This document shows, in pieces, positions 27,276-39,527 of a stretch of 64,000 nucleotides of DNA (the stretch's first letter is position 1; every line of letters begins with the position of its first letter). The notes below the pieces were generated by a model that saw only the letters and a program-made list of their open reading frames with translations, ran no database searches and had not been told where the DNA came from. A program made the position numbers and the translations under genes. Source of the stretch: Sinobacterium norvegicum (GTDB taxonomy: Bacteria > Pseudomonadota > Gammaproteobacteria > Pseudomonadales > Sinobacteriaceae); NCBI RefSeq assembly GCF_923077115.1, contig NZ_CAKLPX010000001.1, positions 1,893,565 to 1,957,564 of the forward strand. Reading direction: 5' to 3'.

Positions 27276-28271
27276 TTGAACACATTTACAGCTACCGAAA
27301 AACGCGTCACCCTCGAGCCCAACACTCCTCAGTTACTCGCTAACCTCTGCGGCCAACTCGATTGTAATCTCCGCCAAGTAGAACAGCGACTTGGCGTTCG
27401 CATTCACAATCGCGGCAATCAATTTTCAATCCATGGCGGCCCGGATCAAGTCAGGGTTTGCGCCCAGCTACTGAAGCAACTGCATAAAGAAGCACAACAG
27501 CAGCAAGACATCAGCCCTGAACTGGTCCACTTGTATCTGCAGGAATCCGGCATGGAGACGCTGCTCGAAATCAATAACGGCGACAACATCGACGAACTCG
27601 ATGGCGGCACCGTGGTCAAGACCAAGAAGATGATTATCAAGCCTCGCGGTGGTAATCAGCAACGCTATGTCGACGCGATCAACAAGAACGATATCAACTT
27701 TGGCATCGGCCCCGCCGGTACCGGCAAGACCTTTCTTGCCGTCGCCGCGGCAGCACAGGCGCTGGAACAGGATGAGGTTCGCCGAATTATGCTGGTGCGC
27801 CCAGCGGTCGAAGCGGGCGAGAAACTCGGCTTTCTCCCCGGCGATTTAGCGCAGAAAATTGACCCCTACCTTCGTCCGCTTTATGACGCCTTGTATGAGA
27901 TGCTTGGCATCGAGAAAGTCGCCAAGCTGATTGAGCGCAACGTTATCGAGATTGCGCCTCTGGCCTTTATGCGTGGCCGCACACTGAACAACTCGTTTAT
28001 CATTCTCGACGAGAGCCAAAACACCACCCGCGAGCAGATGAAGATGTTTCTGACCCGCATAGGTTTTGGCTCCACCGCCGTCATCACCGGTGACATCACT
28101 CAGATCGACCTGCCCCGGGGCACCAAATCCGGTCTTTGTCATGCCATCGATGTATTAGATGGGGTTAAGGGCATTAGCTTTACCCACTTCGAAAGCAAGG
28201 ACGTGGTTCGCCACCCGCTGGTGCAGCGCATTGTCGAAGCCTATGACGACCACTCAGAAGAGTCATCCTGA
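27276..28271 (+). CDS. ybeZ: PhoH-family ATPase YbeZ
   Basis: A 331-residue PhoH-like protein with Walker [15 protein letters not shown] and Walker [11 protein letters not shown], plus the [17 protein letters not shown] segment. It is linked in the literature to RNA handling with YbeY. It starts with TTG at 27276, with a GAGG about a dozen bases upstream; no better in-frame start was found. The stop overlaps the ybeY ATG by one base (TGATG). Confidence 0.92.
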   Translation: MNTFTATEKRVTLEPNTPQLLANLCGQLDCNLRQVEQRLGVRIHNRGNQFSIHGGPDQVRVCAQLLKQLHKEAQQQQDISPELVHLYLQESGMETLLEINNGDNIDELDGGTVVKTKKMIIKPRGGNQQRYVDAINKNDINFGIGPAGTGKTFLAVAAAAQALEQDEVRRIMLVRPAVEAGEKLGFLPGDLAQKIDPYLRPLYDALYEMLGIEKVAKLIERNVIEIAPLAFMRGRTLNNSFIILDESQNTTREQMKMFLTRIGFGSTAVITGDITQIDLPRGTKSGLCHAIDVLDGVKGISFTHFESKDVVRHPLVQRIVEAYDDHSEESS

Positions 28272-28729
28272 TGTCGGCCGACCTCGACCTACAAATCGTT
28301 ATCGAGCAAGCCGTGCCGGAGCAGGCGCTGTTTCAACGCTGGGTCGATGCCGCCATTGGTGATCGCCGTGAACAGGCAGAACTGACCCTGCGCATTACCG
28401 ACAGCGCCGAGGTACGCGAACTCAACAACACCTATCGCGGCAAGGACAAGACCACCAACGTGCTGTCGTTTCCCGCCGACTTGCCGCCAGAGCTCAACAT
28501 CCCTCTGCTGGGCGACATTATTATCAGCGCCGAAGTCGTCGAGCATGAGGCCATGGAACAGGGGAAGACCTGCGAGGCTCACTGGGCTCATATGGTCATT
28601 CACGGCACACTCCACCTGCTGGGCTATGATCATATTGATGATGAAGAGGCCGACGCTATGGAGTCGCTGGAAACCTTGCTGCTGACACAGTTAGGCTACG
28701 CAAACCCCTATCGCCACGACGATATTTAG
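28271..28729 (+). CDS. ybeY: Endoribonuclease YbeY
   Basis: A 152-residue zinc RNase for 16S rRNA 3'-end maturation and ribosome quality control. The metal site is [21 protein letters not shown] (H-x3-H-x5-H). [17 protein letters not shown] is the other conserved block. It is translationally coupled to ybeZ. Confidence 0.96.
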   Translation: MSADLDLQIVIEQAVPEQALFQRWVDAAIGDRREQAELTLRITDSAEVRELNNTYRGKDKTTNVLSFPADLPPELNIPLLGDIIISAEVVEHEAMEQGKTCEAHWAHMVIHGTLHLLGYDHIDDEEADAMESLETLLLTQLGYANPYRHDDI

Positions 28730-28790
28730 GTTACTTTAGCCATATTCATTGATCTGAATAATTCAACAAGAGAGAGATTAGACAAACCGA

Positions 28791-29627
28791 ATGAGCGAAG
28801 AACGATCTAGCAACGATCCAGACGAGAAATCCTGGATCGGAAAACTAACAGATATTTTTTCACCCGAAGCAAAAAACAGCGACGATCTGCGCGAACAAAT
28901 TCGCTCAGCAGAACAAAACGAGATCATCGACGCCGACGCCCTCAGCATTATCGAAGGTGCGATGGAAGTCTCTCGCCAGAAAGTTCGCGACATCCTCATT
29001 CCCAGTACAAAAATGGTCTCTATTGCCGGTGACTCCAGCATCGAAGACACGCTCGAAATGGTCATCGAATCCTCTCACTCTCGCTTTCCCGTCTTTGGCG
29101 AGGACCGCGACGATATTCTCGGCATTTTGCTGGCCAAGGATTTGCTCCCCCAATTACTTAAACGCGATTCAGACTTCAATTTAAAATCGGTCATCAGACC
29201 GGTCTATATTGTACCCGAAAGTAAACGCCTCAATGTGTTGCTGCGCGAGTTCCGCGAGAACCGTAATCACATGGCCGTGGTCATCGACGAGTATGGTTGT
29301 GTTGCTGGTCTTGTTACCATCGAGGATGTGCTGGAGCAAATCGTTGGCGACATCGAAGACGAGTACGATACTGAGACAGAAGAAGAAATCCACAACATCG
29401 ACGACAATAACTTTCTCGTCAAGGCGATTACCAGCATTGAGGATTTCAACGAATCCTTCGACTCTGGTTTCAGCGATGAGGAGTTCGACACCATTGGCGG
29501 CCTCGTCAGTCAGAGCTTTGGCCGCCTGCCTGAGATCAACGATAAGATTGTCATCGAGGGCTTCGAATTTCAAGTTATCGAGGCCGATGGCCGCCGCATA
29601 GAAACTCTGTCGGTCACCACCCCTTAA
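28791..29627 (+). CDS. corC: CBS-domain protein CorC/YbeX
   Basis: A 278-residue cytoplasmic protein with two CBS domains (about residues 65-185; VRDILIPSTKMVSI, NHMAVVIDEYGCVAGLVTIEDVLEQIVGDIEDE) and a C-terminal CorC_HlyC domain (FDTIGGLVSQSFGRLPE). The family is linked to Mg/Co efflux and ribosome metabolism. An AGAGAGA purine run precedes the ATG. It lies upstream of lnt, as in E. coli. Confidence 0.93.
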   Translation: MSEERSSNDPDEKSWIGKLTDIFSPEAKNSDDLREQIRSAEQNEIIDADALSIIEGAMEVSRQKVRDILIPSTKMVSIAGDSSIEDTLEMVIESSHSRFPVFGEDRDDILGILLAKDLLPQLLKRDSDFNLKSVIRPVYIVPESKRLNVLLREFRENRNHMAVVIDEYGCVAGLVTIEDVLEQIVGDIEDEYDTETEEEIHNIDDNNFLVKAITSIEDFNESFDSGFSDEEFDTIGGLVSQSFGRLPEINDKIVIEGFEFQVIEADGRRIETLSVTTP

Positions 29628-29653
29628 GCCAGAGCCTACGACAGAGAGACAGC

Positions 29654-31126
29654 GTGGAAAAACTCCTTCAGATTATCACTCGGCCGGGCAGGCTCGGCCA
29701 TTTTATTGCCTTTCTCTGCGGCGCCGCCGTCACTCTTTCTTTCGCCCCCTTCGATTTCTGGCCCGCCGGCATTATCGCGGTCACGGGTTTGATTGCCGGT
29801 CTTAGCAAGGTCGAGCTAAAACAAGGTCTGTGGCGAAGCTATTGCTACGGCTTTGGCCTGTTCATCGGCGGTGCGTCTTGGGTCTACGTCAGCATCCACG
29901 AATACGGTAATGCCCCTGTTGTCCTCGCGGCATTTTTCACCCTATTATTCTGCCTCGTGCTAGCACTGTTCTACATGATTCCAGCCTATATTCATATTCG
30001 CTGGAGCCGCGCCCTCCCGCTGGGTAGCGCCATTATCTTTCCCCTGCTGTATCTCTTTGGCGAGTGGCTACGAAGCTGGTTTCTGACCGGCTTCCCCTGG
30101 CTCTACCTCGGTTATGGCCACCTCAACACCGCTCTTGCTGGCTGGGTGCCAATCGGTGGCGTATGGGCGGCAACCCTGGCAACAACGCTGACCGCCGGCG
30201 CGATAGCCCTGATGCTGCAAACCCAAAAAAATGCGGCGCAGCAACTGTATGCTATTGCCTCGCTGTGCCTTATTTGGGGTGGTGGCTATTGGCTCAACAG
30301 CATCGAATGGGTCAAACCGAGCGGCAAGACATTGAGCGTGGCGATGATTCAGCCCAATATTCCACAGCAGCTAAAATGGCGGCCGGAACAATTACAGCCG
30401 ACCCTCAAACTGCTGGCCGATGACAGCGCCAAGGTGTGGGGACACGACTTAGTGATCTGGCCCGAGGCCGCCGTGCCCATGCTCTACCAGCGCGCCAAGC
30501 CCTTTCTCAAAACCATGTCGGCACAGGCTCGGCAACATAACAGCACGCTGATAACCGGTATTCCCTATCGACGCAACATTACTGATAACGGTAAACAGCG
30601 GACGATTTTTCACAACAGCATTGTCGCCAGTGGCGCCGAACAATCGATCTACTTCAAACAGCGACTGGTGCCCTTTGGCGAATACGTACCACTGGAATCA
30701 GTCCTGCGTGGAGTGATCGATTTCTTCGACATGCCGATGTCAAACTTTCGTCCCGGCGACAGCAATCAGTCATTACTGATCACCGACCAGGCTAAACTGC
30801 TGCCATTGATCTGCTACGAAGTAGTCTATCCCGATTTATCGCAGCGCCATGCCGCCAATAGCGACCTCTTGCTCACCGTTAGTAATGACGCCTGGTTTGG
30901 CGCCTCAATCGGGCCGCTGCAGCACCTGCAGATGGCGCAAATGCGCGCCTTGGAAAACGGTCGCTGGATGTTACGCGCCACCAATAATGGTGTCTCTGCC
31001 ATCATCGATCACCGCGGCAGAATCGTGCAGCAAAGCGAACAATTCCAGCATCAAACATTGACCGGCAGCGTCGATATCATGCAGGGCACGACACCCTGGG
31101 CGAGGCTGGGCAGCGCTGTTCAATAG
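29654..31126 (+). CDS. lnt: Apolipoprotein N-acyltransferase
   Basis: A 490-residue inner-membrane enzyme that adds the third acyl chain to lipoproteins. Several N-terminal membrane helices precede a nitrilase-like periplasmic domain. The catalytic glutamate is in LVIWPEAAVP and the cysteine in LPLICYEVVYPDL; NDAWFG is also conserved. The start is GTG at 29654 after an AGAGAGA purine run. Its substrates would include Pal, LptE and the other lipoproteins in this window. Confidence 0.95.
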   Translation: MEKLLQIITRPGRLGHFIAFLCGAAVTLSFAPFDFWPAGIIAVTGLIAGLSKVELKQGLWRSYCYGFGLFIGGASWVYVSIHEYGNAPVVLAAFFTLLFCLVLALFYMIPAYIHIRWSRALPLGSAIIFPLLYLFGEWLRSWFLTGFPWLYLGYGHLNTALAGWVPIGGVWAATLATTLTAGAIALMLQTQKNAAQQLYAIASLCLIWGGGYWLNSIEWVKPSGKTLSVAMIQPNIPQQLKWRPEQLQPTLKLLADDSAKVWGHDLVIWPEAAVPMLYQRAKPFLKTMSAQARQHNSTLITGIPYRRNITDNGKQRTIFHNSIVASGAEQSIYFKQRLVPFGEYVPLESVLRGVIDFFDMPMSNFRPGDSNQSLLITDQAKLLPLICYEVVYPDLSQRHAANSDLLLTVSNDAWFGASIGPLQHLQMAQMRALENGRWMLRATNNGVSAIIDHRGRIVQQSEQFQHQTLTGSVDIMQGTTPWARLGSAVQ

Positions 31127-31133
31127 CAGTGAA

Positions 31134-31152
31134 TTGCCGCCCGCAGCGGCAA
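31134..31152 (+). repeat. Hairpin after lnt
   Basis: TTGCCGC-N5-GCGGCAA, 7 nt beyond the lnt stop codon. The following TATCATC is a poor U-tract, so it is a weak terminator at best. Confidence 0.4.
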
Positions 31153-31272
31153 TATCATCGCCAGCAAACCAATATCGTTGCTGATCGTTAAATAATGCAC
31201 GCTAGTTTGGCCATATAAGGTGGCTTGAGCCCTGTCGCTGCGGTATCCTACGCCCCAAATTTTTATTATCCG

Positions 31273-31300
31273 CACAGCTGTTTCAGCCTAATTAGCTGTG
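31273..31300 (+). promoter_or_regulatory. Hairpin in the leuS leader
   Basis: CACAGCT-N14-AGCTGTG followed by TTGTTATTCT, 44 nt before the leuS start. It could be an attenuator-like terminator or a structural element in the leader. I saw no leucine-codon leader peptide. Confidence 0.35.
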
Positions 31301-31329
31301 TTGTTATTCTCCGCCTACGTGCGACCTAG

Positions 31330-33939
<2,610 letters not shown>

Positions 33940-33949
33940 CGTCGCTATC

Positions 33950-33989
33950 TGTAGTAACTGCTTGCCAGCATTTACCGGCAGTTGCTACA
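33950..33989 (+). repeat. Long hairpin after leuS
   Basis: A 12-bp stem (TGTAGTAACTGC / GCAGTTGCTACA, one G-T pair) with a 16-nt loop, starting 11 nt after the leuS stop codon. The following GTCTTCTATTG is moderately U-rich; partial termination or transcript processing before lptE is possible. Confidence 0.45.
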
Positions 33990-34046
33990 GTCTTCTATTG
34001 AACACAAAGACTTAACCTAACACGACAGCAACGCATAGGATTCTGC

Positions 34047-34658
34047 ATGCACACATTGACCAAGAGTCTACGCAACATAGGCCTCGCCACCGTTGTTCTT
34101 ACCTTGACTCTACTTGCCGGCTGCGGCTTCCAATTACGCGGCAATGTCGATATTGCAGAGCCTATTACCAACTTGAAGCTCACCGGTAAAACTCGCGGCC
34201 CGATTATCGAGCAAATCAAACGCAGCTTCACTCTTTACGATATCAATGTCGCCGACATCACCGACAGCACCGCCTACGAACTCGCCTTTATCGAAGTCAA
34301 GGAAGATGAGCGCAGCGTTGGCTACGATGCTCAGGCAAGGACCAGCGAGTATGAGTTGACGATGGTGGTCGAATTCACTCTGCTTAACAACGAGGGCTTA
34401 ACACTGATCCCGCCTCGAAAAGTCTATGCTGAGAAAATCTATTACAACAACCCCGATAACGTCATCGCCTCCGATAATGAAAAAGAGCTGTTGCTGCGTG
34501 ATTTGCGCACCCAGTTAGCGGTCAGCATCGTCAACCAGCTCGCCACCATCGACGACCAACGCTTGCTAGAGCTACAAGCGCAGGCCGAGGAACAGCAACA
34601 ACAGAATCCGACACCACCGGCTGCCACATCAGACTCATCGTTTTTCGATCAGCCTTAA
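34047..34658 (+). CDS. lptE: LPS-assembly lipoprotein LptE
   Basis: A 203-residue outer-membrane lipoprotein. The signal peptide ends at lipobox LLAGC, followed by GFQLRG, the typical LptE opening. It plugs LptD and helps place LPS in the outer leaflet. The C-terminal tail is Gln-rich (EEQQQQN). It lies between leuS and holA, the conserved order. Confidence 0.93.
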   Translation: MHTLTKSLRNIGLATVVLTLTLLAGCGFQLRGNVDIAEPITNLKLTGKTRGPIIEQIKRSFTLYDINVADITDSTAYELAFIEVKEDERSVGYDAQARTSEYELTMVVEFTLLNNEGLTLIPPRKVYAEKIYYNNPDNVIASDNEKELLLRDLRTQLAVSIVNQLATIDDQRLLELQAQAEEQQQQNPTPPAATSDSSFFDQP

Positions 34659-34664
34659 ACCACG

Positions 34665-35678
34665 ATGAAACTGAGCCCAAACCAGTTCGACCAGCATGCT
34701 AAATCTGGCCTATTACCCATTTATTGGTGCTGCGGTGACGAGTCACTCTTAGTGCAAGAGGCGGGCGAGGCACTGCGCCGGGTCGCCGCCAGCCAGGGTT
34801 TTGATGAGCGGGAGTTACACCATGTCGACAGCAGCTTTAGCTGGGCAGAAACACTGACCAGCGCCAACAGTTTATCGCTGTTCGCCAGTCGTAAAATCAT
34901 CGAGATTCGGCTGAAGGCAGGCAAGCTTGATGAGCAGGCCGGCAAGGCCTTGGCCAGCTATTTAGACAACCCCAATCCCGACACCATCATCCTATTAATC
35001 AGCGCCAAACTCGACAGCAATGCCAGCCGCAGTAAAGGTTACAAGTTAGTTGATAAAGTTGGGGGGATTGTCACGCTCTGGCCGATTGAAGGCTACCAAC
35101 TGGTTAAATGGATAGAGCAGCGCCTCAATGCGGCCAAACTCAAGGCTGATCAAGAGGCCTGTCAGCTATTGGCCGACAGAGTTGAGGGCAACCTTCTCGC
35201 CGCCGTACAAGAAATAGAAAAACTCAAACTATTAGTCGACGGTGATACGGTGACTGCTAAGACAGTGATGCAGGTCGTTGCCGACAGTTCCCGATATACT
35301 GTGTTCAACCTCAGCGACAGGATGCTCACGGGTAACCCCGGCGAAGCTCTTAAGGTCCTCAATGGTTTGCGCGGCGAAGGAGCGGAAGTCATTTTGATAC
35401 TGTGGGCGCTAACCCGCGAGGTTCGCATTCTCGTCCAATTGGCCAGCAGCACTAACATCAATGCCAGCTTTAAGCAGCTGAGAATCTTTGACCGACGCCA
35501 GCCAATATATCGCAAAGCCTTATCCCGGATGAGCAAGCGGCAAGGCCTCGGGGCGCTCGACCACTGTCGACGCATTGACAATATGGCTAAGGGAGCAGAA
35601 AAGGGTAATGTTTGGGATGAGCTATCACTGCTTGTTTTAACCGTCTGTGGTCACTCGCTCGCCATCCAGCAGCCCTGA
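34665..35678 (+). CDS. holA: DNA polymerase III subunit delta
   Basis: A 337-residue clamp-loader subunit that opens the beta sliding clamp. Recognisable regions are the N-terminal IYWCCGDESLLVQEA, FASRKIIEIRLKAG, and the C-terminal collar helices (LILWALTREVRILVQLA). It starts six bases after the lptE stop codon. Confidence 0.95.
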   Translation: MKLSPNQFDQHAKSGLLPIYWCCGDESLLVQEAGEALRRVAASQGFDERELHHVDSSFSWAETLTSANSLSLFASRKIIEIRLKAGKLDEQAGKALASYLDNPNPDTIILLISAKLDSNASRSKGYKLVDKVGGIVTLWPIEGYQLVKWIEQRLNAAKLKADQEACQLLADRVEGNLLAAVQEIEKLKLLVDGDTVTAKTVMQVVADSSRYTVFNLSDRMLTGNPGEALKVLNGLRGEGAEVILILWALTREVRILVQLASSTNINASFKQLRIFDRRQPIYRKALSRMSKRQGLGALDHCRRIDNMAKGAEKGNVWDELSLLVLTVCGHSLAIQQP

Positions 35679-35757
35679 GCCCCTCCTCAATGTTTACCTC
35701 TGACGCTTATCTGTTGCATAATAATACACGCACAAGCCAATCAGCATAGGGATAATC

Positions 35758-36282
35758 ATGGGCTGCAAAAGAAGACTCTCCGGCATTTCCGCCACCGCCG
35801 CTATACTCCTTACCAGCGGCTGTGAGCTTTACCAGAACACAATTTACACCCCCAAACCTTGCGAAGGTATCGAGGAAGTCATTAGTCAATACCAGCATGG
35901 TTTCGAAGATATTCGCGGCACCGGCCAAGACTACAAAAAACTCACCATCTACGATACTAACTATCAGATTGTGTCCAACGCCTGCAGTATTTGGGTATGG
36001 AATGATGGACAGTCGAGCTATAGCTGCTCGAAAATGTACCCTTCGGAGCAGAGTGCCAGCAACGCCTATCAAACACTCAACAGCCGTATTGAGCAATGCT
36101 TAGGCAACGATTGGCAGCAGACGACGCAGGCCAGAACACTGGCAAAAAGCGGCGAGGTAACACGCTACAAGAATGATTCTGTCAAGGCTAAGATCGGCGC
36201 TCACCTGATCAAAACCGATGCGGTAATCAAAGATGAATGGGGCGTTTACCTGTTCATCGGCAGTGATAACAACGCGCTTTAA
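35758..36282 (+). CDS. Hypothetical lipoprotein
   Basis: A 174-residue protein of no family I recognise. MGCKRRLSGISATAAILLTSGCEL is a lipoprotein signal with lipobox LTSGC. The mature part has four further cysteines (in KPCEG, NACSI, YSCSK and EQCLG), which could form periplasmic disulfides. It lies 79 nt downstream of holA and may have its own promoter. Confidence 0.6.
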   Translation: MGCKRRLSGISATAAILLTSGCELYQNTIYTPKPCEGIEEVISQYQHGFEDIRGTGQDYKKLTIYDTNYQIVSNACSIWVWNDGQSSYSCSKMYPSEQSASNAYQTLNSRIEQCLGNDWQQTTQARTLAKSGEVTRYKNDSVKAKIGAHLIKTDAVIKDEWGVYLFIGSDNNAL

Positions 36283-36296
36283 TTCATTCTAAACAA

Positions 36297-36324
36297 GCGC
36301 CCTCGTCCCTACAGACGAGGGCGC
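36297..36324. repeat. GC-rich hairpin after the lipoprotein gene
   Basis: GCGCCCTCGTC-N6-GACGAGGGCGC, an 11-bp perfect stem 14 nt after the stop codon. No U-tract follows on the plus strand, so it is a candidate mRNA-stabilising or Rho-assisted 3' end. Confidence 0.5.
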
Positions 36325-36347
36325 CATCTCACTGTAATGCTATAACA

Positions 36348-36800
36348 ATGCTATTCAATTCTATGGACAGCATTATGTATCAGCACCAGGCAGAAATTGT
36401 CGACGCCTCCATCAAACGCGCCAAAGAGCGCTGCAACGCCAACCAGTTGGCTCTGCAGATGATGACGACATTCTTCCAGCACTTCCCAGAAACGGCAGAA
36501 ATCTTCGCCCCCTTCGACCTCAACAAGGTCAGCTTGATTAAGTTTTGCAAGGTTGGCGACGCATTACTGGATGCCGTTAAACACCCCGATTACTCCGTCA
36601 CCGCCACCGAGGAAGAGCTTTACCGCCACCTGACCTATAACGTCAGAGACACGGGGTATTACTTCGGTCTCATTGATGCCTATGTCGCCACCATCCAGAC
36701 GGCTCTTGGCAATGAGTGGACAAGTGCAGAAAACGAGGCCTGGCAGGATACTGTCGCCGGCATGCGGTTCAATATTAACCAGGCGTCCCAACAACTATAA
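36348..36800 (+). CDS. Globin-fold protein (single-domain)
   Basis: A 150-residue protein. The C-terminal half YRHLTYNVRDTGYYFGLIDAYVATIQTALGNEWTSAENEAW (in part) lines up with the F-G-H helices of single-domain bacterial globins such as Vitreoscilla haemoglobin; the histidine of YRHLTY would be the proximal haem ligand. The N-terminal half resembles helices A-E (ALQMMTTFFQHFPETAEIFAPF). The start could also be one of the later ATGs (36363 or 36375). Haem binding is inference. Its end overlaps the convergent serine hydrolase gene by six bases. Confidence 0.65.
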   Translation: MLFNSMDSIMYQHQAEIVDASIKRAKERCNANQLALQMMTTFFQHFPETAEIFAPFDLNKVSLIKFCKVGDALLDAVKHPDYSVTATEEELYRHLTYNVRDTGYYFGLIDAYVATIQTALGNEWTSAENEAWQDTVAGMRFNINQASQQL

Positions 36801-38033
36801 TACTGGCCTGTTATCGGCGAAATCAGCCAGCCCATGCCACAGCGTTTTCAGTGTTTTCATCATCAGCGCACTGTCTTGGTGTGGGTAGGAGCCCTGGCCG
36901 ACCACCAGTAACTGTCGCGATTGGTCGACCCAGGCAAACTGGCCGTGAATCCCAATCATCGAATATCGTTGCTGCTCCGGCTCTAATACCCAGAATTGAT
37001 TGTGATACTGACCAGAGGGGAAAAGAGTATCCTGGTCGTGGGCCTGATAGGCTTTTTTCAACGACGCATCGCTTACCACTAGGTCATCGAAGAAGCAGGC
37101 CGGGACGATTTGCTCGCCACGATAATTGACCCCCTTATTAAGGGTGAGCAAGGCAACCCGACAAAAATCCTGCAGCGACAGATTAATCTGCCCTTCGATA
37201 ATGGTAAATCCCTTGCTATCGGTATTCAGCCAGGCTGCCTTTTCGGCACCTATATGACGGTAAAGCTTGAGTTCGAACAACTCGGCAAAGCTCCGCTGAT
37301 AAATGGCCTCCAGTATCATCGCCAACACATTGGTCAGGCAGGAGTTATACACAAAGGCCTCGCCAGCAGGGTATTGTGCCTCGACTAGATTTTCCAACAT
37401 CCACTGCTGCACGCCTATTGCACGGTCTTTTTCTGTTGGCGGATAATAACCAGCCGACCGGGTATACGACCAATAATGGGCATCCGCAGAGCTATAGTCC
37501 TCGCTATATAAAATCCCGGCCTGCATATCCAGCAGATGCTGAACCGTGACATCCTGCCATACTGCATGCTGAGAAAATGCAGGCAAATATTCGATCACCC
37601 GCCGCCCTAATTGCAATAGCCCCTCCTCTTCAGCAATAGCGACCATCATCGCACACAGAGACTTACTACAGGAGTGAATAACATGACGATCATCCGCCAC
37701 CATGCCATTTCGGTAGGATTGATGTACCAGCTGCCCTCGGTGTACAACCATCAAACCATCATTGAACAGACGCCGGTTAAGCAACTGTTCGCCGCTGATC
37801 TGACGCCCACTCAGCAATGGGTCCGCAAAAATCATTCCCTCGACAGGCCAAGGTTTGGTGGCGACAGAAAAGTCGGCAACCTCGCCACCCGGCTCAACGG
37901 CAAGCGTCTTGAAAATTTCAACCATCTGGCTTTGGCTGGCGATTAGATATTCAGATTTATCCCAATTGCTGTGACCAATATCAAGAGTTTCATGAAGCTG
38001 AAAACGAGGACTGTTATTAACTGTTTTAACCAT
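36795..38033 (-). CDS. Beta-lactamase-family serine hydrolase
   Basis: The frame is open from 38132, inside a terminator, so a later start is likely; the ATG at 38033 (MVKTVNNSPRF) gives 412 residues, and one at 38054 is also possible. The catalytic S-x-x-K is SCSK in HVIHSCSKSLCAMMVAIAEEEG. The second-motif tyrosine is probably in AFVYNSCLTNVLAMI, and HGQFAWVDQSRQLLVVGQG matches the C-terminal HxG region. No signal peptide is obvious. The substrate is unknown: esterase, peptidase or 6-aminohexanoate-dimer-hydrolase-like activity is possible. Confidence 0.8.
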   Translation of the reverse strand: MVKTVNNSPRFQLHETLDIGHSNWDKSEYLIASQSQMVEIFKTLAVEPGGEVADFSVATKPWPVEGMIFADPLLSGRQISGEQLLNRRLFNDGLMVVHRGQLVHQSYRNGMVADDRHVIHSCSKSLCAMMVAIAEEEGLLQLGRRVIEYLPAFSQHAVWQDVTVQHLLDMQAGILYSEDYSSADAHYWSYTRSAGYYPPTEKDRAIGVQQWMLENLVEAQYPAGEAFVYNSCLTNVLAMILEAIYQRSFAELFELKLYRHIGAEKAAWLNTDSKGFTIIEGQINLSLQDFCRVALLTLNKGVNYRGEQIVPACFFDDLVVSDASLKKAYQAHDQDTLFPSGQYHNQFWVLEPEQQRYSMIGIHGQFAWVDQSRQLLVVGQGSYPHQDSALMMKTLKTLWHGLADFADNRPVL

Positions 38034-38132
38034 AATCAGTATCTTTTTTTTCATTATAGGCGTGATTAACATCAGCTTAACACGGCACCAAAAGATAACG
38101 ATAGAGGTTAGCTGCGCATTATTGACAGGCAT

Positions 38133-38160
38133 AAAAAAACGCCCTGTGGGGCGTTTTTTT
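38133..38160 (-). terminator. Terminator of hpt
   Basis: A7-CGCCC-TGTG-GGGCG-T7, bidirectional, 25 nt beyond the hpt stop codon on the minus strand. Confidence 0.85.
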
Positions 38161-38184
38161 TATGCGACCAACAGCGGCTACAAA

Positions 38185-38742
38185 TCAATGATCTTTGAGG
38201 GCATAAATCGCAGGCAGGTTACGCAAATAACCTTTGTAGTCCATACCGCAACCGAAGATGAAACGGTCTTCTACTTCCAGACCAACAAAATCGCCAACCA
38301 ATGCTTTATCGACTTTGCGGTCATGCAACTTATTGACCAGCACTGCGCTATAGATTTCCGCAGCGCCCTGAACCTTGCACGACTCGATAATCGACGCCAG
38401 GGTGACACCCTCATCAAGAATATCGTCAACCACAACCACCACGCGCCCCTCTAATGAACGCTGAGGTGTTGCGCGCCACTCCAGAGTCTCACCGCCGACT
38501 GTCTCGTCACGATAACGCGTGGCGTGGCAGTAATCGATCTGCGAAGGAAATTGTAAGCGCTTTGTCACTTCAGAGGTTGTCACTAAACCACCGTTCATCA
38601 CACAGACAAAGATCGGGTCTTTATCGGCCAACTTATCGGTAATCTCCGCTGCCATTTTATCATAGGCTGCGTTGATTGTTTCCTCAGAAACTACAAGATC
38701 AGCTTCCGCCATTACTTGGCGTATTTCACTTACTTGGCTCAT
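38185..38742 (-). CDS. hpt: Hypoxanthine-guanine phosphoribosyltransferase
   Basis: A 185-residue purine-salvage enzyme that makes IMP or GMP from PRPP and base. The PRPP-binding loop is RVVVVVDDILDEGVTLASI; the N-terminal PIFVCVMNGGLVTTSEV and C-terminal FVGLEVEDRFIFGCGMDYKGYLRNLPAIY are family blocks. It has its own promoter and terminator. Confidence 0.9.
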   Translation of the reverse strand: MSQVSEIRQVMAEADLVVSEETINAAYDKMAAEITDKLADKDPIFVCVMNGGLVTTSEVTKRLQFPSQIDYCHATRYRDETVGGETLEWRATPQRSLEGRVVVVVDDILDEGVTLASIIESCKVQGAAEIYSAVLVNKLHDRKVDKALVGDFVGLEVEDRFIFGCGMDYKGYLRNLPAIYALKDH

Positions 38743-38780
38743 GCACTCGGTCTCGATATTGATAACTTTAGAGGCGCGGG

Positions 38781-38786
38781 ATTATA
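38781..38786 (-). promoter_or_regulatory. Probable -10 element of hpt
   Basis: TATAAT on the minus strand about 39 nt before the hpt start, with a poor -35 region. It sits in CGGG-TTATAAT-CCCG. Confidence 0.4.
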
Positions 38787-38868
38787 ACCCGAGCGATTTA
38801 AAAATTCATGCTAAAGCTGGCCTAATAGTCAAACTAACCGCTTATTGACTATAAGCCGTTGATCTAAA

Positions 38869-39501
38869 TTATGTTGACACCACGATATGCTTATCCGTCA
38901 GCATTCCTTTGTCGACAATATAATCAATTATAGTCTGAATCCCCGTCTCGTCTTTAAGATTTGAAAATACAAAAGGTGCATCGCCGCGCATTTTCTTGGC
39001 ATCACGGTCCATCACTTCCAGCGATGCCCCTACGAGCGGCGCCAAATCAATCTTGTTGATGATTAACAGGTCTGACTTGGTAATACCGGGTCCCCCCTTG
39101 CGCGGTATTTTATCCCCTGCCGAAACATCGATAACATAGAGGGTGAGATCGGATAGTTCGGGGCTGAATGTCGCCGCTAAGTTATCACCACCACTCTCAA
39201 CAAAGACCAATTCCAAACCGTCGAATCGCTCGGTCAGCTCATCGACAGCGGCGAGATTCATCGAGGCATCTTCACGGATTGCCGTGTGCGGACAGCCCCC
39301 CGTCTCGACACCGATAATCCTATCGTTATCGAGCACCTTATGTTGCTGCAGAAACTTGGCATCTTCGCGGGTGTAGATATCATTGGTAATCACCGCCAAA
39401 TTATAGTGCTCAGCCATATAACCGCAGAGCGCCTTTACCAGTGCTGTTTTACCCGAACCAACGGGACCGCCAATACCTATGCGTAAAACCTGTGTCATCA
39501 T
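38869..39501 (-). CDS. ureG: Urease accessory GTPase UreG
   Basis: A 210-residue SIMIBI-class GTPase that delivers nickel to urease. P-loop [17 protein letters not shown], metal-binding CPH motif in [19 protein letters not shown], and the base motif [14 protein letters not shown]. The second ATG (39498) is better spaced from the GAGG upstream, so the protein may be 209 residues. It is the last gene of ureDABCEFG. Confidence 0.97.
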   Translation of the reverse strand: MMTQVLRIGIGGPVGSGKTALVKALCGYMAEHYNLAVITNDIYTREDAKFLQQHKVLDNDRIIGVETGGCPHTAIREDASMNLAAVDELTERFDGLELVFVESGGDNLAATFSPELSDLTLYVIDVSAGDKIPRKGGPGITKSDLLIINKIDLAPLVGASLEVMDRDAKKMRGDAPFVFSNLKDETGIQTIIDYIVDKGMLTDKHIVVST

Positions 39502-39527
39502 TACCTCAAAGAAAAATTGTGTTTAAT

